From assembly GCA_026770025.1 (NCBI GenBank), contig JAMXDE010000063.1, positions 232,438 to 296,437 on the forward strand: 64,000 nucleotides of DNA. The letters run 5' to 3'. Below are positions 1 to 9,215 of the stretch, piece after piece. The translations under genes and the position numbers were made by a program. The DNA comes from Craspedostauros australis (Eukaryota; Bacillariophyta; Bacillariophyceae; Mastogloiales; Achnanthaceae). A model generated the notes under the pieces. That model was given only the letters and a program-made list of their open reading frames with translations. It was not told where the DNA came from and ran no database searches. Position 1 is the stretch's first letter. Each line of letters begins with the position of its first letter.

Positions 1-2
1 GC

Positions 3-1301
3 AACGTCCAATGCGTCTGCAAAGACACCATCCGAACATACGTGATGGGATTGGAGGGCAGTGAATACCGTTCCACAACAATACTCCCCAAGATCAAGGG
101 CGACACGAAGGCAAAGCGCAAGATCTGGGCCAAGGACTTCTGTGTGTTCTGGGAAGCAGCTGAGCAGTTCGAGAATACACAAGTTGTTGTTGTCCACATG
201 GATGAGAAGTGGTTCTACTCTATTGTCGCTCGGCGCAACCTCAAACATGTGCCCCAAATGGGGGTTAAGCCTGTGAAGCATCCTGTGCACCACAAGTGCC
301 ACATCGAAAAGACCATGGCAATTGCATCAACAGCGTTCGCTCCAACAGACAACCGCTTTGATCGAGGAGGAAAGGCGTATAAGGTCAGCTTCGAACGTGT
401 TGGGCGCATGGTTCGAGCGCAGAAGAATACGTACAAGCGAACTTGGGTCTCGCCAACCAAGTACAAGCACCTTCCTGATCCCAACAAAATCTCTCGCAAG
501 AAGGGTGAACTGTACTTTCAACCACTGGAGATCACGGGCAGCAAGGAAACAGATGGTCATCGTGTTAAGCCCAAGCCGAAGTACAGCCTCAAGAAATTCT
601 TCCGCGAAAAAGAACTCCCTGCACTGGATTCGCTCGCCAGCAAAATCAAGGCCGAAACGGGAAAAAACGTGGTGATTCGGTACCAGATGGATGGCGCAGG
701 GCCACACAGAGACACGGAACTGCTCAGGTTCATCAACAAGGAGTTCGACAGTCGCGGGTGGCACCTCCAATTTCAACCATCGAATTCTCCCATCACGAAC
801 GTGAAAGACGATACGATATTCCCAGCGATGTCGAAACACGTGTCAGCGCATCAAGGTAAGCACCACGGGAGTCGCATGTTCACCACTGATGCGTTGTGGG
901 GTGCTTGTGGAACCTGTTGGGAGCAATTTGGGCTGGACAAGGTAGCTCGCGCGTATGTTCGCCACCATCAGATCGCCTACGCAATTTGTGCTGCGAAAGG
1001 AGGTGACGAATTTGTGACGGAGCGCAAGGGACTGAGCATGAACGTGCGGAAGCAAACGTTCACTGAAACTGACGAGGACGGCAATGAGATCGGTGTGACT
1101 GTGTCTCACACGGACTTCGTGTTGGAGGAGGAGGAGGAGGATGAGGCAACCAACACGACCACCAAGAAACCAACTGCAACAGGCAAGAAAGGCAAATCAG
1201 CTGGCTTCAAATACGACAAGCCCGACATCAAAGGTATGTACAATGATGCGCTCAACGTGATGGCTGTCAGTGGTCTGCAATGCCTTAAAACGAACCTGTG
1301 A
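3..1301 (+). CDS. Mariner-like (MLE) DDE transposase, 5' end outside the window
   Basis: Cut-and-paste transposase of the Tc1/mariner superfamily. The frame is already open at base 3, so the start and the N-terminal helix-turn-helix part lie upstream; the first ATG in view is at 45. The catalytic motifs run in order: HMDEKWFY near 195-220, YQMDGAGPH near 680-710, and QPSNSPITNVKDD near 770-810. The second and third acidic positions are 38-39 residues apart, which matches the DD39D type known from plant-like MLEs rather than animal DD34D. An acidic run (near 1125) and a Lys-rich stretch follow. The frame stops at TGA 1299-1301, yet the same frame stays open and coiled-coil-like to 1559, so this copy may carry a nonsense mutation. 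I did not find terminal inverted repeats; the left one would be outside the window. Confidence 0.8.
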   Translation, partial: NVQCVCKDTIRTYVMGLEGSEYRSTTILPKIKGDTKAKRKIWAKDFCVFWEAAEQFENTQVVVVHMDEKWFYSIVARRNLKHVPQMGVKPVKHPVHHKCHIEKTMAIASTAFAPTDNRFDRGGKAYKVSFERVGRMVRAQKNTYKRTWVSPTKYKHLPDPNKISRKKGELYFQPLEITGSKETDGHRVKPKPKYSLKKFFREKELPALDSLASKIKAETGKNVVIRYQMDGAGPHRDTELLRFINKEFDSRGWHLQFQPSNSPITNVKDDTIFPAMSKHVSAHQGKHHGSRMFTTDALWGACGTCWEQFGLDKVARAYVRHHQIAYAICAAKGGDEFVTERKGLSMNVRKQTFTETDEDGNEIGVTVSHTDFVLEEEEEDEATNTTTKKPTATGKKGKSAGFKYDKPDIKGMYNDALNVMAVSGLQCLKTNL

Positions 1302-1559
1302 ACAACCAGCAGCCTCATTCCGTTGCTGGAGAAGCAAATCGTCGCGGCCACCAGAGCCAACGAGGAGGCTGAGCAACAGAAGAAAGGCCAGAAGAAGAAG
1401 ACGCCCAACAAGAGCAAAGCCAAGATCATTGAGCCTCACAACAACAAGAGCAAGACCGAAGCAGCACCCACCATGAATACATTCAAAGTTGCCATGTTCG
1501 TTGGCAAGACCGAGCATCACAGCAAAGCAGAGCAGGATGCCAACACAGCAGAGGTGTAG
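1302..1559 (+). pseudogene. In-frame continuation of the MLE transposase after a TGA
   Basis: After the TGA at 1299-1301 the same reading frame remains open for 85 codons to TAG at 1557-1559. The encoded stretch is rich in Glu, Gln and Lys (LLEKQIVAATRANEEAEQQ) and looks like a continuing coiled-coil tail. The simplest reading is that the TGA arose from CGA by C-to-T change in the transposase gene. Readthrough or a small intron are alternatives. There is no independent start codon in a good position. Confidence 0.45.
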
Positions 1560-2237
1560 CTGCAAATCGTAGTAGTAGTAGTATTATATGTGTGAGGTAC
1601 ACCTGTGGTTCGAATGGTGGTGTGCGCATCGTTTTCTTGATGGCATGGAGGATTGTGATGTGATGTGTTGTGTTTGTTTGTTTTTTGTGACGGGGACCGT
1701 GATTTTTGTGTCGTGGTTGGTGCGCGTCGCCACACGATCGGTGTGTTGTGTCGCGAAGTCGTCACGTTGTGTTGTGGCACGGTCCGCGTGTGTTGCGGCG
1801 CGATTGGTGTGTGCTGCGCAGCCATCACGTTGTCTCGCGAAGCAAGGGCGACGTGCTGCGAGACGCACTCACATCTTGTGTTGTGAGTGGTTTCGCATGA
1901 CGTCGAATCCTTCCTGTGACGTAGAAGACGGATCAGGGAGGAACTACACGAAATAGCTCTAAATATACAATCGCCGTTGCTCCCAAAGGCAAGCAAACCA
2001 GTGGCAACAAGGGGCCAAAACTCCACAACTAGTGCTATCGTGACCCCATTTTACATTCTCTGCAGCTAGTATAGATGTTTATGTTTGTATGTTTCGAAGT
2101 GTATGCTTCTATATATTGATAGTATCGTCAAGCCTTGATACGTGCAGAGAGCGAAATGGAATGAATGAATGAATGAGTGCAGACCGTGCTTGTTTATTGT
2201 TAATACTACAGAGGGGCGGGTGCTCCTGCTGTTGCTC
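1560..2237. other. Non-coding stretch after the MLE
   Basis: No gene recognised. The segment begins with a short TAG/TAT run near 1569-1588. It contains GT-rich DNA at 1660-1880 with repeated TTGTGTTGTG and CGCGAAG pieces, and a short GAAT repeat near 2157-2176. Small open frames on both strands here have low-complexity products and no family resemblance. It probably contains the right end of the MLE, but I could not identify its inverted repeat. Confidence 0.5.
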
Positions 2238-3831
2238 GGCCGATGGTCTGCGGTTGCTCTGCAAATGGTCTCCGGTTGCGATGGACTGCGGTGGCGATCG
2301 TCTCCGGTTGTGATTGACTGCGGTTGTCATTGTCTCCGGTTATCATGGACTGCGGTTGGGATGGACTGTGGTTGGTATTGACCGCGGTGGCGATCGTCTG
2401 CGGTTGTCGTGGACTGCGGTTGAGATTGATGGCGGTGGCGATCGTCTCCAGTTGTCATGGACTGCGGTTGTGATTGACTGCGGTGGCGATCGTATCCGGT
2501 TGTCGTGGACTGCGGTTGAGATTGACTGCGGTTGTCATTGACTGCGGTTGTCATGGACTGCGGATTGTATTGACTGCGATTGCGATCGTCTCTGGTTGTC
2601 ATGGACTGCGGTTGTCATGGACTGCGGTTGCGATCGTCTCCGGTTGTCATGGATTGCGGGTATCATGGACTGCGGTTGTGATTGACTGCGGTGGCGATCG
2701 TCTCCAGTTGTCATGGACTGCGGTTGGTATTGACTGCGGCTGAGATTGACATCGGTGGCGATCGTCTACAGTTGTCGTGGGCCGAGGTTGTGATTGACGG
2801 CGGTGGCGATCGTCTCCAGTTGTCATGGACTGCGGTTGTCATGGACTGCGGTTGTCATGGACTGCGGTTGAGATTGACTGCGGTTGGTGTTGACTGCGGT
2901 TGGTATTGACTGCGGCGGCGATCGTCTCCGGTTGTCATGGACTGCGGATTGTACTGACTGCGGTTGCGATCGTCTCCGGTTGTCGTGGACTGCGGTTGTG
3001 ATTGACGGCGGTGGCGATCGTCTCCGGTTGTCATGGACTGCAGTTGAGATTGACTGCGGTTGGTGTTGACTGCGGTTGTGATTGAAGGCGGTGGCGATCG
3101 TCTCCAGTTGTCATGGACTGCGGTTGGGATGGACTGTGGTTGGTATTGACAGCGGTGGCGATCGTCTCCAGTTGTCGTGGGCCGCGGTTGGTATTGACTG
3201 CGGGTGAGATTGACGGCGGTTGCGATCGTCTCCAGTTGTCATGGACTGCGGTTGTGATTGACTGCGGTGGCGATCGTCTCCAGTTGTCATGGACTGCGGT
3301 TGTGATTGACTGCGGTGGCGATCGTCTCCGGTTGTCGTGGGCCGAGGTTGTGATTGACTGCGGGTGAGATTGAAGGCGGTTGCGATCGTCTCCAGTTGTC
3401 ATGGACTGCGGTTGTGATTGACTGCGGTGGCGATCGTCTCCGGTTGTCGTGGGCCGCGGTTGTGATTGACTGCGGTTGGTATTGACTGCGCCGGCGATCG
3501 TCTCCGGTTGTCATGGGCCGAGGTTGTGAATGACTGCGGTGGCGAGCGCCCCCAGTTGTCATGGACTGTGGTTGGTATTGACCGCGGTGGCGATCGTCTC
3601 CGGTTGTCATGGACTGCGGATTGCATTGACTGCGATTGCGATCGTCTCCGGTTGTCATTGACTGCAGTTATCATGGACTGCGGTTGCGATCGTCTCCGGT
3701 TGTCATGGACTGCGGATTGTCATGGACTGCGGATGGTATTGACTGCGGTTGTCATGGACTGCGGTTGGTATTGACTACGGTCGCGATCGTCTCCGGTTGT
3801 CATGGACTGCGGTTGTGATGGACTGCCGTTG
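2238..3831. repeat. Minisatellite, 16-bp unit in 48-bp triplets
   Basis: About 100 tandem copies of a 16-bp unit ending in CGGTTG or CGGTGG. Three variants tend to follow one another: TCATGGACTGCGGTTG, then TGATTGACTGCGGTGG, then CGATCGTCTCCGGTTG. They form a 48-bp higher-order repeat that is regular between about 3110 and 3480 and more scrambled near the edges. The third variant carries CGATCG. Because 48 is a multiple of three, long low-complexity frames stay open on both strands; these are not genes. The array ends about 20 bp before the target site of element A. Confidence 0.95.
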
Positions 3832-3856
3832 CTGTTGCTATGATTGTAGCTGTAAC

Positions 3857-4044
3857 TGCTGATTCCAGTCCCGCCCGTGACTCGCCTGTCCATCGCCAGA
3901 ACGCTATGCACCTCGCGCCCACTTTTCTGCTAGAGACAGGCAAGCTACGATCAGGAATCCTTTCCGCAACTCCAGCGCTAATCAATACAATCTCTCATAA
4001 ATATTAGCGAACAACATTGATTCACTCACTCAGTCCTATTGACA
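3857..4044 (+). repeat. 5' LTR of element A
   Basis: 188 bp, TG...CA termini, no difference seen from 8920-9107. It contains the AT-rich CATAAATATTAG near 3996, a candidate core promoter or poly(A) region, and TATTAGCGAACAAC at 4002-4015, which is complementary to the sequence just after the LTR. Confidence 0.95.
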
Positions 4045-4058
4045 GTTGTTCGCTAATA
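4002..4058 (+). promoter_or_regulatory. Perfect 14-bp inverted repeat across the LTR/primer-binding-site border of A
   Basis: Bases 4002-4015 (TATTAGCGAACAAC) are the exact reverse complement of 4045-4058 (GTTGTTCGCTAATA), with 29 nt between. The second arm starts at the first base after the LTR, where a primer-binding site is expected. It does not begin with TGG and does not look like the complement of an initiator tRNA 3' end. Seen: the perfect complementarity. Known: some LTR elements such as Tf1 of fission yeast prime from their own RNA. Inference: A may use a self-primer. Confidence 0.6.
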
Positions 4059-4111
4059 GCAAGTTCACCCAAACATCGGGCACCAAGACCAACACCACCA
4101 CGATCATCACC

Positions 4112-5269
4112 ATGGCCAACAGCCACGAAAAAATCCTCGCCACATTTCCGCAGGCCGTCGTCAAACCGATCATCGGATTGCCCACCTACGAAACCATCGC
4201 CGAACTCAACGTTGTACTCAACGCCAACGCAGCTTCCGTCCATTGCCCCCTGGGGAATGGAGAGCTGGGATACCTGGTTCTCACCGTATCCAACGAGATC
4301 TACAACGAGCAATCGGCAACGGCATTCGTCGTACCAGCCAATCCAGGACCGCATCCAGTCATCCCAACGGGAGCCACAGCAGCACAAATCAGCGCAGCCA
4401 CCAGCATCCACAAGGAACAAGAGCGCCTGTGGAGAGAGTACCGCGCTGTTGACAACGCGCTCAAACAACAACTTCTTGGCGCCGTCGAGGACCAATACAT
4501 GCGAACCCTTCGGCACAACATTGTGGGATACGCCAACGTCTCCACCCTGCAGCTGCTCACCCACCTGTACAGCACGTACGGCAAGATCACCCCTCAAGAC
4601 CTGGATGCCAACGACAAGGCCATGAAGAATGCCTACGATCCAGCGGAGCCATTCGAGGTGCTCGTCTCACAGATCGAATCCGCACGCGATCTTGCCGCGG
4701 CAGCCAAGACACCGTACACCGAGCACCAGCTGGTCAACACAGCATACAACCTTGTGTTCCAAACACAGCAGTTCCCCGAAGCATGCCGTTCTTTCCGCGC
4801 CCTCAGTGCCGCCGACAAGACCTGGACACGGTTCAAAGCCGACTTCACAGCCGCCCACCAAGACCTCCGCGAAGCCCAGTCGTCCACCACGACTTCGGGA
4901 TTCCAAGGGGCCAACGCAGCAACTGCGGCTGAAGAGACAGCCGAAGCTCTCGCGAACCTTGCGTCAGCCACTGCAGCCGACCGCAACGCCGTCGCCCTTC
5001 TCACCGAAAGCAACGCGAACTTGGTCAAGCAACTGTCCGAGATCACCGCCATGGTATCCAAGCTTCAAGTAAACACCGCGGGAGCAGGAGGGGCAGCCGC
5101 GAAGACGCACAAGCACAAGCACAACTCGTACTGCTGGACGCACGGCTACAAGGTCAGCGCCACACACAACAGCGCCACCTGCAACAAGCCCGCCGAAGGA
5201 CACAAGCGTGAGGCGACCCGAAGCAACACCATGGGAGGGTCCAACGCGGGAGCACCGACGAACGCATGA
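4112..5269 (+). CDS. gag: Gag of element A
   Basis: 385-aa structural protein of the virus-like particle. The ATG at 4112 sits in a good context (ACCATGG); the frame is open from 4046 but has no earlier ATG. The body is a helical Copia-type Gag rich in Ala, Gln and Thr. Near residues 340-357 it carries a zinc finger of C-x2-H-x7-H-x4-C type beginning YCWTHG, followed by a basic tail, fit for RNA binding. It ends at TGA 5267-5269 and pol continues directly in the same frame, so pol is probably made by readthrough as a Gag-Pol fusion. Confidence 0.9.
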   Translation: MANSHEKILATFPQAVVKPIIGLPTYETIAELNVVLNANAASVHCPLGNGELGYLVLTVSNEIYNEQSATAFVVPANPGPHPVIPTGATAAQISAATSIHKEQERLWREYRAVDNALKQQLLGAVEDQYMRTLRHNIVGYANVSTLQLLTHLYSTYGKITPQDLDANDKAMKNAYDPAEPFEVLVSQIESARDLAAAAKTPYTEHQLVNTAYNLVFQTQQFPEACRSFRALSAADKTWTRFKADFTAAHQDLREAQSSTTTSGFQGANAATAAEETAEALANLASATAADRNAVALLTESNANLVKQLSEITAMVSKLQVNTAGAGGAAAKTHKHKHNSYCWTHGYKVSATHNSATCNKPAEGHKREATRSNTMGGSNAGAPTNA

Positions 5270-5338
5270 CAAAAACGGCAGGAACACAGTAACCAAGTAG
5301 TGAACTCCATCACGAATTCATCACCCTGTGTGCCTGCC
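5267..5338 (+). promoter_or_regulatory. Candidate stop-codon readthrough signal of element A
   Basis: UGA (5267-5269) followed by CAA, then after a 7-nt spacer a stem-loop. The 5' arm is 5277-5289 (GGCAGGAACACAG) and the 3' arm 5326-5338 (CTGTGTGCCTGCC); 12 of 13 positions pair, with a 36-nt loop. Gag and pol are in one frame with no other stop between them. Known: in gammaretroviruses a structured element about 8 nt after the gag stop drives readthrough, and UGA-C is a leaky context. Inference: the same mechanism sets the Gag to Gag-Pol ratio here. Confidence 0.65.
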
Positions 5339-8300
5339 CTAGCCATTGTCGACTCTGGTTGTACCAGCCATTTCCTGCGAGAGACCGATCCGTGCCTCAA
5401 CAAGACAAACGACAAAAATCCACTCACAGTGACGCTGCCTGATGGTTCGACGATTGAATCGTCGCACCAAGCAACGGTGAGCATGACCAACGTGCCCCAA
5501 CACGCATGCACCGCAAGAGTTTTTCCACAACTCACCAGCGCAGCACTCCTTTCCGTGGGACAACTGTGTGACCATGGTATGACCGTCGAGTTTGACCAAG
5601 AAGCAGTACGTGTTCGCCGAAACGGAACCACGATTCACACCGGTCGTCGGCATCAAGTTGACGGCATGTATCGCGTAAACATCACACCACAAGAATTGGC
5701 AGTCCGGCAATCAGCCAATCACATCCACCACACGTCCACCAAGACAGAACTCGCCAAATTCTTCCACCAGTGTTGCTTCAGCCCCTCGGTGGCAACTTTC
5801 ACAGCCGCCATAAAGAAAGGATTCTTCGCGTCCTGGCCGGGACTCACAGAGCAACTAATTCAAAAATTCCTTCCACCTTCCGATGCAACGGCGGCAGGAC
5901 ACATGCGTCAACAGTACCAAAACACCCAATCCACGAAGAACAGGTGCAATCACGGCAACCAATCCACCAAGAATCCCCCAGAACCCCATGACGTGTTCAT
6001 GGACGTTTTTCGGCCAACAGGGAAGACATACACCGATCAAACTGGACGCTTCCCGGTAACGTCAAGCAGAGGCAACCAGTACATCATGATACTCTACGAT
6101 CATGATTCGAACGCAATTCTGTCACGCCCCATGCGCAGTCGCCACGCATCAGAGCTCACGCGAGCATGCGGCGAATTACTGGATGTTCTCCTACGAGCGG
6201 GTCTCAAGCCACGTTTCCACCGAATGGACAACGAGGCCCCTGCAGAGCTCAAGCAGCTCATCCAAGCCAAAAACATGGAATACCAACTAGTTCCACCAGG
6301 CATCCATCGACGCAACGCAGCCGAGAGAGCAATATCAACATGGAAAGATCACTTCATCGCAGGTCTGGCAACAGCCGACGACGACTTCCCGCTGCATCTA
6401 TGGTGCCGAATGCTACCTCAGTGCGACATCACACTCAATCTGCTCCGGCCATCACGAGTGAACCCACACGTCTCCGCGTATCACGTCCTCCATGGAAACT
6501 TCGATTTCAACGCAACACCCCTCGCACCACCGGGCACGAAAGCCATCGCACACGACAAACCAGCAAAACGAGCCACATGGGCACCGCACGGAACCAAAGG
6601 ATGGTACATCGCACCAGCCATGGAACACTACCGATGCTACCAAATCTACTGCACCAACACGCGGAAAGTCCGCATCACCGACACCGTCGAACTCAAGCCA
6701 AGTCGTTGTGCAACGCCGATGCCAACCAATGCAGAGCTAGCCATCAAAGCCGCAGGCGACCTGGCCGAGGCACTCAAAACGCCCTGCCCACCAATACAGG
6801 CAGTCGGCGACCAGCAACTAGGCGCGTTGGAGGAGCTCAGCCGAATCTTCCAAACAGTCGCCCCAACCAAACGAGATGCACCACTTCCGAGGGTGCCGGA
6901 GCGCGCCACAGTCCCAGCGACGAAGGCAGCAACAAACACTCGAACCAACCAACCTCACGCTACCAACAAGCACACGCCAGCACCTCCGAGGGTGCCAGAG
7001 ACGGCGCCGGTAGTGACGGACGACGAAGACTCCGGCGACGAAGACGACGACGACCACGAGGAAACACCACCGAGCGAGACGACCGCCGCAGCCCGCACGA
7101 GACTGCGCACAGGCGCAATCCAGCGACGACGATGGGACACCAACGCCCCGAAGGCCAACGCCGTCATCGACGAACGCACCGGAACCGCGTACGAGTACCG
7201 ACATCTCGTCGCAGGCAAAGTGCATGGCCACACACCCGAGCAGTGGTACCGATCGTTTGCCAACGAGATCGGACGCCTGGCACAAGCCATCGGCACGCGC
7301 ATACCAGCGGCAGCGGCCACAAACACCATCTTCTTCATCCCGAGAAACAAAGTCCCCAAGGATCGCACCATCACATACGGACGCATCGTATGCGCCGTGC
7401 GACCACAGAAGGCAGAAACCCACCGCACGCGCCTCACCGTGGGCGGCAACCTCATCGACTACCCCTTCGACGTACACACGCCAACCGCCGAGCTAACGAC
7501 GGCCAAGTGTCTCTTCAACAGCGTGGTCTCCACACCAGCAGCCAAATTCATGACCATCGACATCAAGGATTTTTACCTCAACACCGAGATGGAGAGATAC
7601 GAGTACATGCGCATGCCCATCGCCATGATGCCACCAGAAGTCGTCGAACAGTACAAACTCCACGACCTCGAACACAAAGGCAACGTGTATGTGGAAGTAC
7701 GCAAGGGCATGTACGGCCTCCCACAAGCCGGCAAAATAGCGAATGTGAAGCTCCAGAAGCACCTCGCGAAATTCGGATACCGCCCAGTCGTGCACACACC
7801 TGGACTGTGGAAACACGATTGCAGACCCATCACTTTCACCCTGGTCGTCGACGATTTCGGAGTGAAATATGTGGGCGAAGAACACGCGAAGCACCTCATC
7901 GGCGCTTTGCAAACCATCTACAAGTGTACAGTCGAGTGGAGCGGCGATCTCTACTGCGGCGTGAGTCTCAAATGGGACTACACGCAGCGAACAGTGGAGC
8001 TCTCCATGCCAGGATACGTGCAAAAAGCACTTCACAAGTTTCAGCACCCCATCCCCACTCGACCACAACATGCGCCGGCACCATGGGACGCACCAACCTA
8101 CGGGGCGAAGACACAAGAGCCCAAACACGACGACACGTCGCCCAAACTCCCGGCAGAACAAATCATCCGCATTCGACAAGTGGTGGGGACACTACTGTAC
8201 TACGCCAGAGCAGTAGACCCAACCATCCTGCCAGCAGTAAGCGACATCGCCACACAGCAGGCGCACGCGACACAAGACACCGAACGGCGCGTGAACCAGC

Positions 8301-9070
8301 TCATGGACTACTGCGCCACACATCCCAACGCCATCCTGGTGTATCATGCCAGCGACATGATCTTGCATGTCGACAGCGACGCATCCTACCTCAGCTTACC
8401 AAAAGCAAGAAGCCGGGCCGGAGGCCACATGTACCTCAGCAAACGGTCCACCGATGCCACCAAGGCACCGAGCACCGAGCCACCCAACAATGGCGCCATT
8501 CACACTGTATGCAACAAAATACAAAATGTGATGAGCTCCGCGGCCGAAGCCGAAGTGGGCGCCCTGTACTTGAACTGCACAGCAGCCACAGCACTTCGCA
8601 CAACGCTCGACGAGTTGGGACATCCCCAACCACCTACACCCATCAAAACAGACAATTCCACAGCATCCGGAATTGTGAACAACACGATGAAACAACGACG
8701 CACACGGGCCATGGACATGCGATTCTACTGGGTACGCGACCGCGTCCAGCAGGGCCAGTTCATCATATATTGGGCCCCAGGAGCCGACAACCTCGCCGAC
8801 TACTTCACCAAACATCATCCGGCAGCTCACCATCGCAAAATGCGCGAAGTCTACCTCAAGCCCACTCCAGACAGTGGCAAGGCAACAGGACAGAGCATGC
8901 TGGGAGTTCCGCGAGGGTGTGCTGATTCCAGTCCCGCCCGTGACTCGCCTGTCCATCGCCAGAACGCTATGCACCTCGCGCCCACTTTTCTGCTAGAGAC
9001 AGGCAAGCTACGATCAGGAATCCTTTCCGCAACTCCAGCGCTAATCAATACAATCTCTCATAAATATTAG
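5270..9070 (+). CDS. pol: Pol of element A (protease, integrase, RT, RNase H)
   Basis: 1266 codons read after the gag UGA; no convincing ATG of its own, since the first candidate start is GTG at 5300. Protease active site DSG at 5351-5359 (AIVDSGCTSHF). Integrase core with FMDVFRPTG near 6000, HRMDNEAP near 6226 and AAERAI near 6319 as D,D,E. Reverse transcriptase begins near 7320 (FFIPRNKVPKDR), with TIDIKDFYLNTEM near 7560, MYGLPQAGK near 7710 and catalytic VVDDF near 7845. RNase H begins HVDSDASYLS near 8367 and ends with WAPGADNLADYFTKHH. The frame crosses the start of the 3' LTR at 8920 and ends at TAG 9068-9070, so the last 50 residues are LTR-encoded. Confidence 0.92.
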   Translation, partial: QKRQEHSNQVVNSITNSSPCVPALAIVDSGCTSHFLRETDPCLNKTNDKNPLTVTLPDGSTIESSHQATVSMTNVPQHACTARVFPQLTSAALLSVGQLCDHGMTVEFDQEAVRVRRNGTTIHTGRRHQVDGMYRVNITPQELAVRQSANHIHHTSTKTELAKFFHQCCFSPSVATFTAAIKKGFFASWPGLTEQLIQKFLPPSDATAAGHMRQQYQNTQSTKNRCNHGNQSTKNPPEPHDVFMDVFRPTGKTYTDQTGRFPVTSSRGNQYIMILYDHDSNAILSRPMRSRHASELTRACGELLDVLLRAGLKPRFHRMDNEAPAELKQLIQAKNMEYQLVPPGIHRRNAAERAISTWKDHFIAGLATADDDFPLHLWCRMLPQCDITLNLLRPSRVNPHVSAYHVLHGNFDFNATPLAPPGTKAIAHDKPAKRATWAPHGTKGWYIAPAMEHYRCYQIYCTNTRKVRITDTVELKPSRCATPMPTNAELAIKAAGDLAEALKTPCPPIQAVGDQQLGALEELSRIFQTVAPTKRDAPLPRVPERATVPATKAATNTRTNQPHATNKHTPAPPRVPETAPVVTDDEDSGDEDDDDHEETPPSETTAAARTRLRTGAIQRRRWDTNAPKANAVIDERTGTAYEYRHLVAGKVHGHTPEQWYRSFANEIGRLAQAIGTRIPAAAATNTIFFIPRNKVPKDRTITYGRIVCAVRPQKAETHRTRLTVGGNLIDYPFDVHTPTAELTTAKCLFNSVVSTPAAKFMTIDIKDFYLNTEMERYEYMRMPIAMMPPEVVEQYKLHDLEHKGNVYVEVRKGMYGLPQAGKIANVKLQKHLAKFGYRPVVHTPGLWKHDCRPITFTLVVDDFGVKYVGEEHAKHLIGALQTIYKCTVEWSGDLYCGVSLKWDYTQRTVELSMPGYVQKALHKFQHPIPTRPQHAPAPWDAPTYGAKTQEPKHDDTSPKLPAEQIIRIRQVVGTLLYYARAVDPTILPAVSDIATQQAHATQDTERRVNQLMDYCATHPNAILVYHASDMILHVDSDASYLSLPKARSRAGGHMYLSKRSTDATKAPSTEPPNNGAIHTVCNKIQNVMSSAAEAEVGALYLNCTAATALRTTLDELGHPQPPTPIKTDNSTASGIVNNTMKQRRTRAMDMRFYWVRDRVQQGQFIIYWAPGADNLADYFTKHHPAAHHRKMREVYLKPTPDSGKATGQSMLGVPRGCADSSPARDSPVHRQNAMHLAPTFLLETGKLRSGILSATPALINTISHKY

Positions 9071-9107
9071 CGAACAACATTGATTCACTCACTCAGTCCT
9101 ATTGACA
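8920..9107 (+). repeat. 3' LTR of element A
   Basis: 188 bp, no difference seen from 3857-4044. The purine-rich GCGAGGGTG just before it is the likely polypurine tract. Its first 151 bp are also the end of the pol frame. Followed by the TSD GTAAC at 9108-9112. Confidence 0.95.
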
Positions 9108-9112
9108 GTAAC

Positions 9113-9215
9113 TGTTGTTGTTGTTGTTGTTGGTGGTGTTGGTGTTGGTGTTGGTGTTGTTATTGTTGTCGTGACGTCAGGTCCTGTTGTTGATGTTGAT
9201 GTTGCAGATGATGTG
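9113..9215. repeat. TTG/GTT microsatellite
   Basis: Imperfect trinucleotide run: TGTTGTTGTTGTTG followed by GGTGTTGGTGTTGG near 9113-9168, and GTTGATGTTGATGTTG near 9184-9205. It directly abuts the element A target site, so A landed at its edge. Small open frames across it are by-products. Confidence 0.85.

Larger units (their letters stand above)
3857..9107 (+). mobile_element. Copia-type LTR retrotransposon A, complete
   Basis: A 5251-bp element bounded by two 188-bp LTRs that I read as identical, starting TGCTG and ending GACA. The 5-bp target duplication GTAAC is at 3852-3856 and 9108-9112. Domain order in pol is protease, integrase, reverse transcriptase, RNase H, which defines the Ty1/copia superfamily. 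Identical LTRs, a perfect TSD and undamaged frames indicate a recent insertion. Gag and pol lie in one frame with a single UGA between them. It lies between the end of the minisatellite and a TTG microsatellite, so its target was already simple-repeat DNA. Confidence 0.95.

Noticed and set aside
1588-1956. 122-codon + frame with hydrophobic start after the MLE
   Set aside because: Cys/Val/Arg-rich product of GT-rich DNA; three frames are open over the same region and no domain is visible.
2238-3831. Many 60-120 codon frames on both strands in the minisatellite
   Set aside because: They are periodic products of a 48-bp repeat that lacks stops; no non-repeat sequence or domain is attached.
6166-8925. 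919-codon frame overlapping pol of element A
   Set aside because: Product is Arg/His/Thr-rich and low in hydrophobic residues, as expected from the out-of-phase reading of a gene with strong C/A third-position bias. No domain seen.
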